A stretch of DNA of 64,000 bases from Astropecten irregularis (taxonomy: Eukaryota; Echinodermata; Asteroidea; Paxillosida; Astropectinidae): contig OZ020255.1 in assembly GCA_963971285.1 (NCBI GenBank), forward strand, positions 13,040,931 to 13,104,930, given 5' to 3'. Position 1 is the first letter of the stretch, and each line of letters starts with the position of its first letter. Both the position numbers and the translations under genes were made by a program. The notes below the pieces were generated by a model. The model saw nothing but the letters and a program-made list of their open reading frames with translations, ran no database searches and was not told where the DNA came from. Below are positions 1 to 12,000 of the stretch, piece by piece.

Positions 1-184
1 CAGCAATATACGGTCTAGTTCCCACCTTCGTGCATATGTTTGTGCAAGGGCCACTTTCTAAAGTGCATGGTGATTTTTTTTAGTGCACGAAGGTGCAGAC
101 CACTAAATAATTTCCCATATCGACTCTCATGCAAAATGTTCCGTTAAAAGTAATAACAAAATACTCAGAAGTTTCTGAGGCAAT
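1..184. repeat. S segment copy 1, cut by window start
   Basis: This is the right half of the 370-bp S segment. It begins inside S at the CAGCAATATACGG stretch, which lies about 187 bases into a full copy. Both arms of the 12-bp inverted repeat (CACCTTCGTGCA and TGCACGAAGGTG) and the terminal hairpin CTCAGAAGTTTCTGAG are present. It differs from other copies in ATGGTGA where most read ATGGGGA, and in the flanking direct repeat, which reads CAGTTTGAGC instead of CAGAAATGAGC. Confidence 0.9.
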
Positions 185-239
185 CAGTTTGAGCAGGCAG
201 ATTTCAAAGATCGTGTTCAAAATATAGGATTGGACAGCG

Positions 240-253
240 CGCTGTCATATATA
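240..253. promoter_or_regulatory. 14-bp palindrome of class A/D monomers (example)
   Basis: GACAGCGCGCTGTC is a perfect self-complementary 14-mer in most A and D monomers, repeating about every 219 bp within A runs. At the homologous position B monomers read GACTGCGTGCTGCC and C monomers GACTACGTACTGCC, so the dyad is class-specific. A palindrome of this length could be a dimeric protein-binding site or extrude a cruciform, but nothing here proves binding. Coordinates give the first example, to within a few bases. Confidence 0.6.
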
Positions 254-370
254 ATACACATACAGTGTAGAACGTCATAACGTGATTTATAAAACATTGC
301 AGATTTCGCTAAGCAGGGCGAATTCAGGCTCAAAAATTCAGATATATGACCTACACTGAAACTAAAAAGA

Positions 371-378
371 CACGTGTA
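371..378. promoter_or_regulatory. ACACGTGT palindrome (CACGTG E-box core), example
   Basis: The 8-bp palindrome ACACGTGT follows an A-rich tract in most monomers of all classes, within AAAGACACGTGTAATTT. CACGTG is the core bound by many basic helix-loop-helix proteins in eukaryotes, but no binding is shown here. Occasional monomers lose it: the poly-A variants near 34.3, 37.9 and 39.8 kb read AAACGTGT, a few near 46.5-48.9 kb read ACCCGTGT, and some read ACACGTAT near 50.1 and 51.2 kb. Confidence 0.5.
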
Positions 379-1728
379 ATTTTGTTTTTCCTGAGCTTTA
401 CCCAGAAATGAGCAGTCAGATTTCAAAGATCGTGTTCAAAATATAGGATTGGACAGCGCGCTGTCATATATAATACACATACAGTGTAGAACGTCATAAC
501 GTGATTTATAAAACATTGCAGATTTCGCTAAGCAGGGCGAATTCAGGCTCAAAAATTCAGATATATGACCTACACTGAAACTAAAAAGACACGTGTAATT
601 TTGTTTTTCCTGAGCTTTACCCAGAAATGAGCAGTCAGATTTCAAAGATCGTGTTCAAAATATAGGATTGGACAGCGCGCTGTCATATATAATACACATA
701 CAGTGTAGAACGTCATAACGTGATTTATAAAACATTGCAGATTTCGCTAAGCAGGGCGAATTCAGGCTCAAAAATTCAGATATATGACCTACACTGAAAA
801 GAAAAAGACACGTGTAATTTTGTTTTTCCTGAGCTTGACCCAGAAATGAGCAGTCAGATTTCAAAGATCGTGTTCAAAATATAGGATTGGACAGCGCGCT
901 GTCATATATAATACACATACAGTGTAGAACGTCATAACGTGATTTATAAAACATTGCAGATTTCGCTAAGCAGGGCGAATTCAGGCTCAAAAATTCAGAT
1001 ATATGACCTAGACTGAAAATAAAAAGACACGTGTAATTTTGTTTTTCCTGAGTTTGACCCAGAAATGAGCAGGCTAATTTCAAAGATCGTGTTCAAAATA
1101 TAGGATTGGACAGCGCGCTGTCATATATAATACACATACAGTGTAGAACGTCATAACATGATATAAATCATTGCAGATTTCGCTATGCAGGGCGACATCA
1201 GGTTCAAAAATTCAGATATATGATCTACACTGAAAATAAAAAGACACGTGTAATTTAGTTTTCCTGAATTTGCCCCAGAAATGAGCAGGCAGATTTCAAA
1301 GATCGTGTTCAAAATAAAGAATTAGACTACGTACTGCCATATATAATACACATACAGTGTAAACCGATATTGCATGATATGTAAAACATTACAGATTTTG
1401 CTTTGCAGGGCAAATTCAGGCTCAAATATTCAGATAAATGATCTAGACTGAACATAAAAAGACACGTGTAACTTTGTTTTTCCTGAGTTTGACCCAGAAA
1501 TGAGCAGGCAGATTTCAAAGAAATCGTAACGCGCTTTACCAATGAGCCCGTGTAGAAAACATATTACGAAGGCTGGGAACATGACCATATGTCACTGACT
1601 ATGCCAGACGACTGGCTCATGCCACGCTTATAGGCAAACCCGTAGAACCTACGTGGACAAAAATGAATTGTGACATGAAATGGTCTTTGATTATGTTTGT
1701 CATAGTCAGCAATATACGGTCTAGTTCC

Positions 1729-1801
1729 CACCTTCGTGCATATGTTTGTGCAAGGGCCACTTTCTAAAGTGCATGGGGATTTTGTTTAGTGCACGAAGGT
1801 G
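1729..1801. other. Nested inverted repeat in S (potential cruciform)
   Basis: The outer stem CACCTTCGTGCA pairs with TGCACGAAGGTG over 12 perfect base pairs across a loop of about 49 bases. That loop contains a second stem, CACTTT-CT-AAAGTG. Outside the main stem GGTCT and AGACC can pair after an asymmetric bulge. The arrangement is in all full copies of S, but the left arm has a point change in copies 11-16 (CACCTTCATGCA) and in copies 20-27 (CACCTTCGTACA). The right arm does not change to match. Confidence 0.75.
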
Positions 1802-1869
1802 CAGACCACTAAATAATTTCCCATATCGACTCTCATGCAAAATGTTCCGTTAAAAGTAATAACAAAATA

Positions 1870-1885
1870 CTCAGAAGTTTCTGAG
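1870..1885. other. Short hairpin at the right end of S
   Basis: CTCAGAAGTTTCTGAG forms a 7-bp perfect stem with a 2-base loop and ends 5 bases before the right edge of S. It is kept in nearly all copies; copy 9 (26,898-27,267) reads TTTGTGAG and loses one pair. A terminal hairpin is reminiscent of transposon ends such as those of Helitrons, but no matching terminal sequence was confirmed. Confidence 0.7.
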
Positions 1886-1890
1886 GCAAT

Positions 1891-3013
1891 CAGAAATGAG
1901 CAGGCAGATTTCAAAGATCGTGTTCAAAATATAGGATTGGACAGCGCGCTGTCATATATAATACACATACAGTGTAGAACGTCATAACGTGATTGATAAA
2001 ACATTGCAGATTTCGCTAAGCAGGGCGAATTCAGGCTCAAAAATTCAGATATATGACCTAGACTGAAAATAAAAAGACACGTGTAATTTTGTTTTTCCTG
2101 AGCTTGACCCAGAAATGAGCAGGCTTATTTCAAAGATCGTGTTCAAAAAATAGGATTGGACAGCGCGCTGTCATATATAATACACATACAGTGTAGAACG
2201 TCATAACGTGATTTATAAAACATTGCAGATTTCGCTAAGCAGGGCGGATTCAGGCTCAAAAATTCAGATATATGATCTAGACTAAAAATAAAAAGACACG
2301 TGTAATTTTGTTTTTCCTGAGCTTGACCCAGAAATGAGCAGGCTGATTTCAAAGATCGTGTTAAAAAAAATAGGATTGGAAAGCGCGCTGTCATATATAA
2401 TACACATACAGTGTAGAACGTCATACCGTGATTTATAAAACATTGCAGATTTCGCTAAGCAGGGCGAATTCAGGCTCAAAAATTCAGATATATGATCTAC
2501 ACTGAAAATAAAAAGACACGTGTAATTTAGTTTTACCTGAATTTGCCCCAGAAATGAGCAGGCAGATTTCAAAGGTCGGGTTCAAAATATAGGATTAGAC
2601 TGCGTGCTGCCATATTATAATACACATACAGTGTAGCACGTCATAACGTGAATTATAAAACATTGGAGATTTCGCTAAGCAGGGCGACTTCAGGTTAAAA
2701 AATTCAGATATATGATCTACACTGAAAATAAAAAGACACGTGTAATTTAGTTTTTCCTGAATTTGCCCCAGAAATGAACAGGCAGATTTCAAAGATCGTT
2801 TTCTAAATAAAGAATTAGACTAAGTACTGCCATATATAATACACATGGGGTGTAAACCGGTATTGCATGATGTGTAAAACATTACAGATTTTGCTATGCA
2901 GGGCAAATTCAGGCTCAAATATTCAGATAAATGATCTAGACTGAACATAAAAAGACACGTGTAATTTTGTTTTTCCTGAGTTTGACCCAGAAATGAGCAG
3001 GCAGATTTCAAAG
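1891..3013. repeat. Satellite block, 5 monomers (A-A-A-B-C)
   Basis: Five monomers. The third A has GGAAAGCGCGCTGTC, which breaks one pair of the 14-bp palindrome, and is preceded by an A-run. The fourth is the first B monomer in the window (GACTGCGTGCTGCC, CATATTATAATAC). The last is a C monomer, the usual left neighbour of S. Confidence 0.88.
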
Positions 3014-3383
3014 AAATCGTAACGCGCTTTACCAATGAGCCCGTGTAGAAAACATATTACGAAGGCTGGGAACATGACCATATGTCACTGACTATGCCAG
3101 ACGACTGGCTCATGCCACGCTTATAGGCAAACCCGTAGAACCTACGTGGACAAAAATGAATTGTGACATGAAATGGTCTTTGATTATGTTTGTCATAGTC
3201 AGCAATATACGGTCTAGTTCCCACCTTCGTGCATATGTTTGTGCAAGGGCCACTTTCTAAAGTGCATGGGGATTTTGTTTAGTGCACGAAGGTGCAGACC
3301 ACTAAATAATTTCCCATATCGACTCTCATGCAAAATGTTCCGTTAAAAGTAATAACAAAATACTCAGAAGTTTCTGAGATAAT
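3014..3383. repeat. S segment copy 3
   Basis: Full copy very close to copy 2, sharing CTTTACCAATG and ATTTTGTTTAG. It differs at the right edge, with CTGAGATAATC instead of CTGAGGCAATC. Both 12-bp inverted-repeat arms are intact. Confidence 0.92.
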
Positions 3384-4944
3384 CAGAAATGAGCAGGCAG
3401 ATTTCAAAGATCGTGTTCAAAATATAGGATTGGACAGCGCGCTGTCATATATAATACACATACAGTGTAGAACGTCATAACGTGATTTATAAAACATTGC
3501 AGATTTCGCTAAGCAGGGCGAATTCAGGCTCAAAAATTCAGATATATGACCTAGACTGAAAATAAAAAGACACGTGTAATTTTGTTTTTCCTGAGCTTGA
3601 CCCAGAAATGAGCAGGCTTATTTCAAAGATCGTGTTCAAAAAATAGGATTGGACAGCGCGCTGTCATATATAATACACATACAGTGTAGAACGTCATAAC
3701 GTGATTTATAAAACATTGCAGATTTCGCTAAGCAGGGCGGATTCAGGCTCAAAAATTCAGATATATGATCTAGACTAAAAATAAAAAGACACGTGTAATT
3801 TTGTTTTTCCTGAGCTTGACCCAGAAATGAGCAGGCTTATTTCAAAGATCGTGTTCAAAAAATAGGATTGGACAGCGCGCTGTCATATATAATACACATA
3901 CAGTGTAGAACGTCATACCGTGATTTATAAAACATTGCAGATTTCGCTAAGCAGGGCGAATTCAGGCTCAAAAATTCAGATATATGATCTACACTGAAAA
4001 TAAAAAGACACGTGTAATTTAGTTTTACCTGAATTTGCCCCAGAAATGAGCAGGCTGATTTCAACGATCGGGTTCAAAATATAGTTTTAGACTGCGTGCT
4101 GCGATATTATAATACACATACAGTGTAGCACGTCATAACGTGATTTATAAAACATTGCAGATTTCGCTAAGCAGGGTGACTTCAGGTTCAAAAATTCAGA
4201 TATATGATCTACACTGAAAATAAAAAGACACGTGTAATTTAGTTTTACCTGAATTTGCCCCAGAAATGAGCAGGCAGATTTCAAAGGTCGGGTTCAAAAT
4301 ATAGGATTAGACTGCGTGCTGCCATATTATAATACACATACAGTGTAGCACGTCATAACGTGATTTATAAAACATTGCAGATTTCGCTAAGCAGGGCGAC
4401 TTCAGGTTCAACAATTCAGATATATGATCTACACTGAAAATAAAAAGACACGTGTAATTTAGTTTTTCATGAATTTGCCCCAGAAATGAACAGGCAGATT
4501 TCAAAGATCGTTTTCAAAATAAAGAATTAGACTACGTACTGCCATATATAATACACATACAGTGTAGCACGTCATAACGTGATTTATAAAACATTGGAGA
4601 TTTCGCTAAGCAGGGCGACTTTAGGTTCAAAAATTCAGATATATGATCTACACTGAAAATAAAAAGACACATGTAATTTTGTTTTTCCTGAATTTTCCCC
4701 AGAATTGAGCAGGCAGTTTTCAAAGATCGTGTTCAAAATAAAGAATTAGACTACGTTCTGCCATATATAATACACATACAGTGTAAACCGGTATTGCATG
4801 ATATGTAAAACATTACAGATTTCGCTATGCAGGGCGAATTCAGGCTGGAAAATTCAGATAAATGATCTAGACTGAACATAAAAAGACACGTGTACTTTTG
4901 TTTTTCCTGAGTTTGACCCAGAAATGAGCAGGCAGATTTCAAAG
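3384..4944. repeat. Satellite block, 7 monomers (A-A-A-B-B-C/B-C)
   Basis: Seven monomers. Compared with the preceding block it gains a second B and a chimeric monomer near 4,520-4,738. That chimera begins as C (AGAATTAGACTACGTACTG) and continues as B (GTGTAGCACGTCATAACG), a clear mosaic of two classes. Confidence 0.87.
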
Positions 4945-5314
4945 AAATCGTAACGCGCTTTAGCAATGAGCCCGTGTAGAAAACATATTACGAAGGCTGG
5001 GAACATGACCATATGTCACTGACTATGCCAGACGACTGGCTCATGCCACGCTTATAGGCAAATCCGTAGAACCTGCGTGGACAAAAATGAATTGTGACAT
5101 GAAATGGTCTTTGATTATGTTTGTCATAGTCAGCAATATACGGTCTAGTTCCCACCTTCGTGCATATGTTTGTGCAAGGGCCACTTTCTAAAGTGCATGG
5201 GGATTTTTTTTAGTGCACGAAGGTGCAGACCACTAAATAATTTCCCATATCGACTCTCATGCAAAATGTTCCGTTAAAAGTAATAACAAAATACTCAGAA
5301 GTTTCTGAGGCAAT
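4945..5314. repeat. S segment copy 4
   Basis: Full copy. From here on S reads CTTTAGCAATG and CCTGCGTGG, where copies 2-3 read CTTTACCAATG and CCTACGTGG. The right edge is CAATGAGAAATG. The T-run before TAGTGCACG is uninterrupted. It has AATCCGTAG where most copies have AACCCGTAG. Confidence 0.92.
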
Positions 5315-6004
5315 GAGAAATGAGCAGGCAGATTTCAATGATCGTGTTCATAATATAGGATTGGACAGCGCGCTGTCATATATAATACACATACAGTGTA
5401 GTTCGTCATAACGTGATTTATAAAAATTGCAGATTTCGCTAAGCAGGGCGAATTAAGGCTCAAAATTTCAGATATATGATCTAGACTGAAAATAAAAAGA
5501 CACGTGTAATTTTGTTTTTCCTGAGCTTGACCCAGAAATGAGCAGGCTGATTTCAAAGATCGTGTTCAAAAAATAGGATTGGACAGCGCGCTGTCATATA
5601 TAATACACATACAATGTGGAACGTCATAACGTGATTAATAAAACATTGCAGATTTCGCTAAGCAGGGCGAATTCAGGCTCAAAAATTGAGATATATGATC
5701 TACACTGAAAATAAAAAGACACGTGTAATTTAGTTTTTCCTGAATTTGCCCCAGAAATGAACAGGCAGATTTCAAAGATCGTTTTCAAAATAAAGAATTA
5801 GACTACGTACTGCCATACATAATACACATACAGTGTAAAACCGGTATTGCATGGTATGTAAAACATTACAGAGTTCGCTATGCAGGGCGAATTCAGGCTC
5901 AACAATTCAGATAAATGATCTAGACTGAAAATAAAAAGACACGTGTAATTTTGTTTTTCCTGAGTTTGACCCAGAAATGAGCAGGCTGATTTCAAAGATC
6001 GTGT
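5315..6004. repeat. Satellite, start of S-free stretch (A-A-C)
   Basis: Three monomers opening the long stretch without S. The first A has GTAGTTCGTCATAACG and a 2-bp deletion giving TTATAAAAATTGCAG. The same two markers recur in the post-S monomers from 45.7 kb to 63 kb, more than 40 kb away. Confidence 0.85.
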
Positions 6005-9000
6005 TCAGAATATAGGATTGGACAGCGCGCTGTCATATATTATACACATACAGTGTAGAACACCATAACATGATATATAAATCATTGCAGATTTCGCTAT
6101 GCAGGGCGACTTCAGGTTCAAAAATTCAGATATATGATCTACACTGAAAATAAAAAGACACGTGTAATTTAGTTTTTCCTGAATTTGCCCCAGAAATGAA
6201 CAGGCAGATTTCAAAGATCGTTTTCAAAATAAAGAATTAGACTACGTACTGCCATATATAATACACATACAGTGTAAACCGGTATTGCATGATGTGTAAA
6301 ACATTACAGATTTCGCTATTCAGGGCGAATTCAGCCTCGAAAATTCAGATAAATGATCTAGACTGAAAATAAAAAGACACGTGTAATTTTGTTTTTCCTG
6401 AGCTTGACCCAGAAATGAGCAGGCTGATTTCAAAGATCGTTTTCAAAATAAAGAATTAGACAACGTACTGCCATATATAATACACATACATTGTAAACCG
6501 GTATTGCATGATATGTAAAACATTACAGATTTCGCTATGCAGGGCGAATTCAGGCTGGACAATTCAGATAAATGATCTACACTGAAAATAAAAAGACACG
6601 TGTAATTTTGTTTTTCCTGAGTTTGACCCAGAAATGAGCAGGCTGATTTCAAAGATCGGGTTCAAAATATAGGATTAGACTGCGTGCTGCCATATTATAA
6701 TACAAATACAGTGTAGCACGTCATAACGTGACTTATAAAACATTGCCGATTTCGCTAAGCAGGGCGACTTCAGGTTCAAAAATTCAGATATATGATCTAC
6801 ACTGAGAATAAAAAGACACGTTTAATTTTGTTTTTCCTGAATTTTCCCCAGAATTGAGCAGGCAGTTTTCAAAGATCGGGTTCAAAATATAGGATTAGAC
6901 TGCGTGCTGCCATATTGTAATACACATACAGTGTAGCACGTCATAACGTGATTTATAAAACATTGCAGATTTCGCTAAGCAGGGCGACTTCAGGTTAAAA
7001 ATTCAGATATATGATCTACACTGAAAATAAAAAGACACGTGTAATTTAGTGTTTCCTGAATTTGCCCCAGAAATGAACAGGCAGATTTCAAAGATCGTTT
7101 TCAAAATAAAGAATTAGACTACGTACTGCCATATATAATACACATACAGTGTAAACCGGTATTGCATGATATGTAAAACATGACAGATTTCGCTATGCAG
7201 GGCCAATTCAGGCTCGAAAATTCAGATAAATGATCTAGACTGAAAATAAAAAGACACGTGTAATTTTGTTTTTCCTGAGTTTGACCCAGAAATGAGCAGG
7301 CTAATTTCAAAGATCGTGTTCAAAATATAGGATTGCACAGCGCGCTGCCATATATAATACACATACAGTGTAGAACGTCATAACATGATATAAATCATTG
7401 CAGATTTCGCTATGCAAGTCGAATTCAGGCTCGAAAATTCAGATAAATGATCTACACTGAAAATAAAAAGACACGTGTAATTTTGTTTTTCCTGAGTTTG
7501 ACCCAGAAATGAGCAGGCTGATTTCAAAGATCGGGTTCAAAATATAGGATTGGACAGCGCGCTGTCATATATAATACACATACAGTGAAAAAACGTCATA
7601 ACATGATATAAATCATTGCAGATTTCGCTATGCAGGGCGACTTCAGGTTCAAAAATTCAGATATATGATCTACACTGAAAATAAAAAGACACGTGTAATT
7701 TAGTTTTCCTGAATTTGCCCCAGAAATGAGCAGGCAGATTTCAAAGATCGTGTTCAAAATAAAGAATTAGACTACGTACTGCCATATATAATACACATAC
7801 AGTGTAAACCGATATTGCATGATATGTAAAACATGACAGATTTCGCTATGCAGGGCCAATTCAGGCTCGAAAATTCAGATAAATGATCTAGACTGAAAAT
7901 AAAAAGACACGTGTAATTTTGTTTTTCCTGAGTTTGACCCAGAAATGAGCAGGCTAATTTCAAAGATCGTGTTCAAAATATAGGATTGCACAGCGCGCTG
8001 TCATATATAATACACATACAGTGTAGAACGTCATAACATGATATAAATCATTGCAGATTTCGCTATGCAAGTCGAATTCAGGCTCGAAAATTCAGATAAA
8101 TGATCTACACTGAAAATAAAAAGACACGTGTAATTTTGTTTTTCCTGAGTTTGACCCAGAAATGAGCAGGCTGATTTCAAAGATCGGGTTCAAAATATAG
8201 GATTAGACTGCGTGCTGCCATATTGTAATACACATACAGTGTAGCACGTCATAACGTGATTTATAAAACATTGCAGATTTCGCTAAGCAGGGCGACTTCA
8301 GGTTCAAAAATTCAGATATATGATCTACACTGAAAATAAAAAGACACGTGTAATTTAGTGTTTCCTGAATTTGCCCCAGAAATGAACAGGCAGATTTCAA
8401 AGATCGTTTCCAAAATAAAGAATTAGACTACGTACTGCCATATATAATACACATACAGTGTAAACCGGTATTGCATGATATGTAAAACATGACAGATTTC
8501 GCTATGCAGGGCGAATTCAGGCTCGAAAATTCAGATAAATGATCTAGACTGAAAATAAAAAGACACGTGTAATTTTGTTTTTCCTGAGTTTGACCCAGAA
8601 ATGAGCAGGCTGATTTCAAAGATCGTGTTCAGAATATAGGATTGGACAGCGCGCTGTCATATATTATACACATACAGTGTAGAACACCATAACATGATAT
8701 ATAAATCATTGCAGATTTCGCTATGCAGGGCGACTTCAGGTTCAAAAATTCAGATATATGATCTACACTGAAAATAAAAAGACACGTGTAATTTAGTTTT
8801 TCCTGAATTTGCCCCAGAAATGAACAGGCAGATTTCAAAGATCGTTTTCAAAATAAAGAATTAGACTACGTACTGCCATATATAATACACATACAGTGTA
8901 AACCGGTATTGCATGATGTGTAAAACATTACAGATTTCGCTATTCAGGGCGAATTCAGCCTCGAAAATTCAGATAAATGATCTAGACTGAAAATAAAAAG

Positions 9001-12000
9001 ACACGTGTAATTTTGTTTTTCCTGAGCTTGACCCAGAAATGAGCAGGCTGATTTCAAAGATCGTTTTCAAAATAAAGAATTAGACAACGTACTGCCATAT
9101 ATAATACACATACATTGTAAACCGGTATTGCATGATATGTAAAACATTACAGATTTCGCTATGCAGGGCGAATTCAGGCTGGACAATTCAGATAAATGAT
9201 CTACACTGAAAATAAAAAGACACGTGTAATTTTGTTTTTCCTGAGTTTGACCCAGAAATGAGCAGGCTGATTTCAAAGATCGTGTTCAAAATATAGGATT
9301 GCACAGCGCGCTGCCATATATAATACACATACAGTGTAGAACGTCATAACATGATATAAATCATTGCAGATTTCGCTATGCAAGTCGAATTCAGGCTCGA
9401 AAATTCAGATAAATGATCTACACTGAAAATAAAAAGACACGTGTAATTTTGTTTTTCCTGAGTTTGACCCAGAAATGAGCAGGCTGATTTCAAAGATCGG
9501 GTTCAAAATATAGGATTGGACAGCGCGCTGTCATATATAATACACATACAGTGAAAAAACGTCATAACATGATATAAATCATTGCAGATTTCGCTATGCA
9601 GGGCGACTTCAGGTTCAAAAATTCAGATATATGATCTACACTGAAAATAAAAAGACACGTGTAATTTAGTTTTCCTGAATTTGCCCCAGAAATGAGCAGG
9701 CAGATTTCAAAGATCGTGTTCAAAATAAAGAATTAGACTACGTACTGCCATATATAATACACATACAGTGTAAACCGATATTGCATGATATGTAAAACAT
9801 GACAGATTTCGCTATGCAGGGCCAATTCAGGCTCGAAAATTCAGATAAATGATCTAGACTGAAAATAAAAAGACACGTGTAATTTTGTTTTTCCTGAGTT
9901 TGACCCAGAAATGAGCAGGCTAATTTCAAAGATCGTGTTCAAAATATAGGATTGCACAGCGCGCTGTCATATATAATACACATACAGTGTAGAACGTCAT
10001 AACATGATATAAATCATTGCAGATTTCGCTATGCAAGTCGAATTCAGGCTCGAAAATTCAGATAAATGATCTACACTGAAAATAAAAAGACACGTGTAAT
10101 TTTGTTTTTCCTGAGTTTGACCCAGAAATGAGCAGGCTGATTTCAAAGATCGGGTTCAAAATATAGGATTAGACTGCGTGCTGCCATATTGTAATACACA
10201 TACAGTGTAGCACGTCATAACGTGATTTATAAAACATTGCAGATTTCGCTAAGCAGGGCGACTTCAGGTTCAAAAATTCAGATATATGATCTACACTGAA
10301 AATAAAAAGACACGTGTAATTTAGTGTTTCCTGAATTTGCCCCAGAAATGAACAGGCAGATTTCAAAGATCGTTTCCAAAATAAAGAATTAGACTACGTA
10401 CTGCCATATATAATACACATACAGTGTAAACCGGTATTGCATGATATGTAAAACATGACAGATTTCGCTATGCAGGGCGAATTCAGGCTCGAAAATTCAG
10501 ATAAATGATCTAGACTGAAAATAAAAAGACACGTGTAATTTTGTTTTTCCTGAGTTTGACCCAGAAATGAGCAGGCTGATTTCAAAGATCGTGTTCAGAA
10601 TATAGGATTGGACAGCGCGCTGTCATATATTATACACATACAGTGTAGAACACCATAACATGATATATAAATCATTGCAGATTTCGCTATGCAGGGCGAC
10701 TTCAGGTTCAAAAATTCAGATATATAATCTACACTGAAAATAAAAAGACACGTGTAATTTAGTTTTTCCTGAATTTGCCCCAGAAATGAACAGGCAGATT
10801 TCAAAGATCGTTTTCAAAATAAAGAATTAGACTACGTACTGCCATATATAATACACATACAGTGTAAACCGGTATTGCATGATGTGTAAAACATTACAGA
10901 TTTCGCTATTCAGGGCGAATTCAGCCTCGAAAATTCAGATAAATGATCTAGACTGAAAATAAAAAGACACGTGTAATTTTGTTTTTCCTGAGCTTGACCC
11001 AGAAATGAGCAGGCTGATTTCAAAGATCGTTTTCAAAATAAAGAATTAGACAACGTACTGCCATATATAATACACATACATTGTAAACCGGTATTGCATG
11101 ATATGTAAAACATTACAGATTTCGCTATGCAGGGCGAATTCAGGCTGGACAATTCAGATAAATGATCTACACTGAAAATAAAAAGACACGTGTAATTTTG
11201 TTTTTCCTGAGTTTGACCCAGAAATGAGCAGGCTGATTTCAAAGATCGGGTTCAAAATATAGGATTAGACTGCGTGCTGCCATATTATAATACAAATACA
11301 GTGTAGCACGTCATAACGTGACTTATAAAACATTGCCGATTTCGCTAAGCAGGGCGACTTCAGGTTCAAAAATTCAGATATATGATCTACACTGAGAATA
11401 AAAAGACACGTTTAATTTTGTTTTTCCTGAATTTTCCCCAGAATTGAGCAGGCAGTTTTCAAAGATCGGGTTCAAAATATAGGATTAGACTGCGTGCTGC
11501 CATATTGTAATACACATACAGTGTAGCACGTCATAACGTGATTTATAAAACATTGCAGATTTCGCTAAGCAGGGCGACTTCAGGTTAAAAATTCAGATAT
11601 ATGATCTACACTGAAAATAAAAAGACACGTGTAATTTAGTGTTTCCTGAATTTGCCCCAGAAATGAGCAGGCAGATTTCAAAGATCGTGTTCAAAATAAA
11701 GAATTAGACTACGTACTGCCATATATAATACACATACAGTGTAAACCGATATTGCATGATATGTAAAACATGACAGATTTCGCTATGCAGGGCCAATTCA
11801 GGCTCGAAAATTCAGATAAATGATCTAGACTGAAAATAAAAAGACACGTGTAATTTTGTTTTTCCTGAGTTTGACCCAGAAATGAGCAGGCTAATTTCAA
11901 AGATCGTGTTCAAAATATAGGATTGCACAGCGCGCTGTCATATATAATACACATACAGTGTAGAACGTCATAACATGATATAAATCATTGCAGATTTCGC

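Larger units (their letters stand above)
185..1520. repeat. Satellite block, 6 monomers (A-A-A-A-D-C)
   Basis: Six monomers of about 219 bp. The first two appear identical by eye and the third differs at a few positions, which indicates very recent duplication. The A monomers carry GACAGCGCGCTGTC. The fifth has the D-like TAACATGATATAAATC stretch, and the last is a C monomer with GACTACGTACTGCC. These A monomers show TGACCTACACTG where most of the array reads TGATCTACACTG. No gene is seen. Confidence 0.9.
1521..1890. repeat. S segment copy 2 (reference full copy)
   Basis: Full 370-bp segment unrelated to the 219-bp monomer. Inverted repeats seen: ATGAGCC/GGCTCAT (1542-1548, 1614-1620), CTGACTATG/CATAGTCAG (1595-1603, 1701-1709), GGTCT/AGACC (1718-1722, 1803-1807), CACCTTCGTGCA/TGCACGAAGGTG (1729-1740, 1790-1801), CACTTT/AAAGTG (1758-1763, 1766-1771) and CTCAGAA/TTCTGAG (1870-1885). 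Direct repeats of about 27 bp of monomer sequence, beginning CAGAAATGAGCAGGCAG, flank it. Variant bases are CTTTACCAATG and ATTTTGTTTAG. I do not recognise the family. Confidence 0.92.

Noticed and set aside
1729-1801. The 12-bp inverted repeat as terminal inverted repeats of a MITE
   Set aside because: The arms lie inside S, with about 200 bp of S on one side and 89 bp on the other, and no target duplication abuts them.
1521-1890. S as a tRNA-derived SINE or a tRNA gene
   Set aside because: I found no convincing A-box and B-box pair and no cloverleaf with an anticodon stem. The dyads do not fit tRNA geometry.
1521-1890. Human-type CENP-B box in S or the monomer
   Set aside because: No stretch matching the CENP-B box core (TTCG....A..CGGG) was found by eye; only the unrelated 14-bp palindrome stands out.
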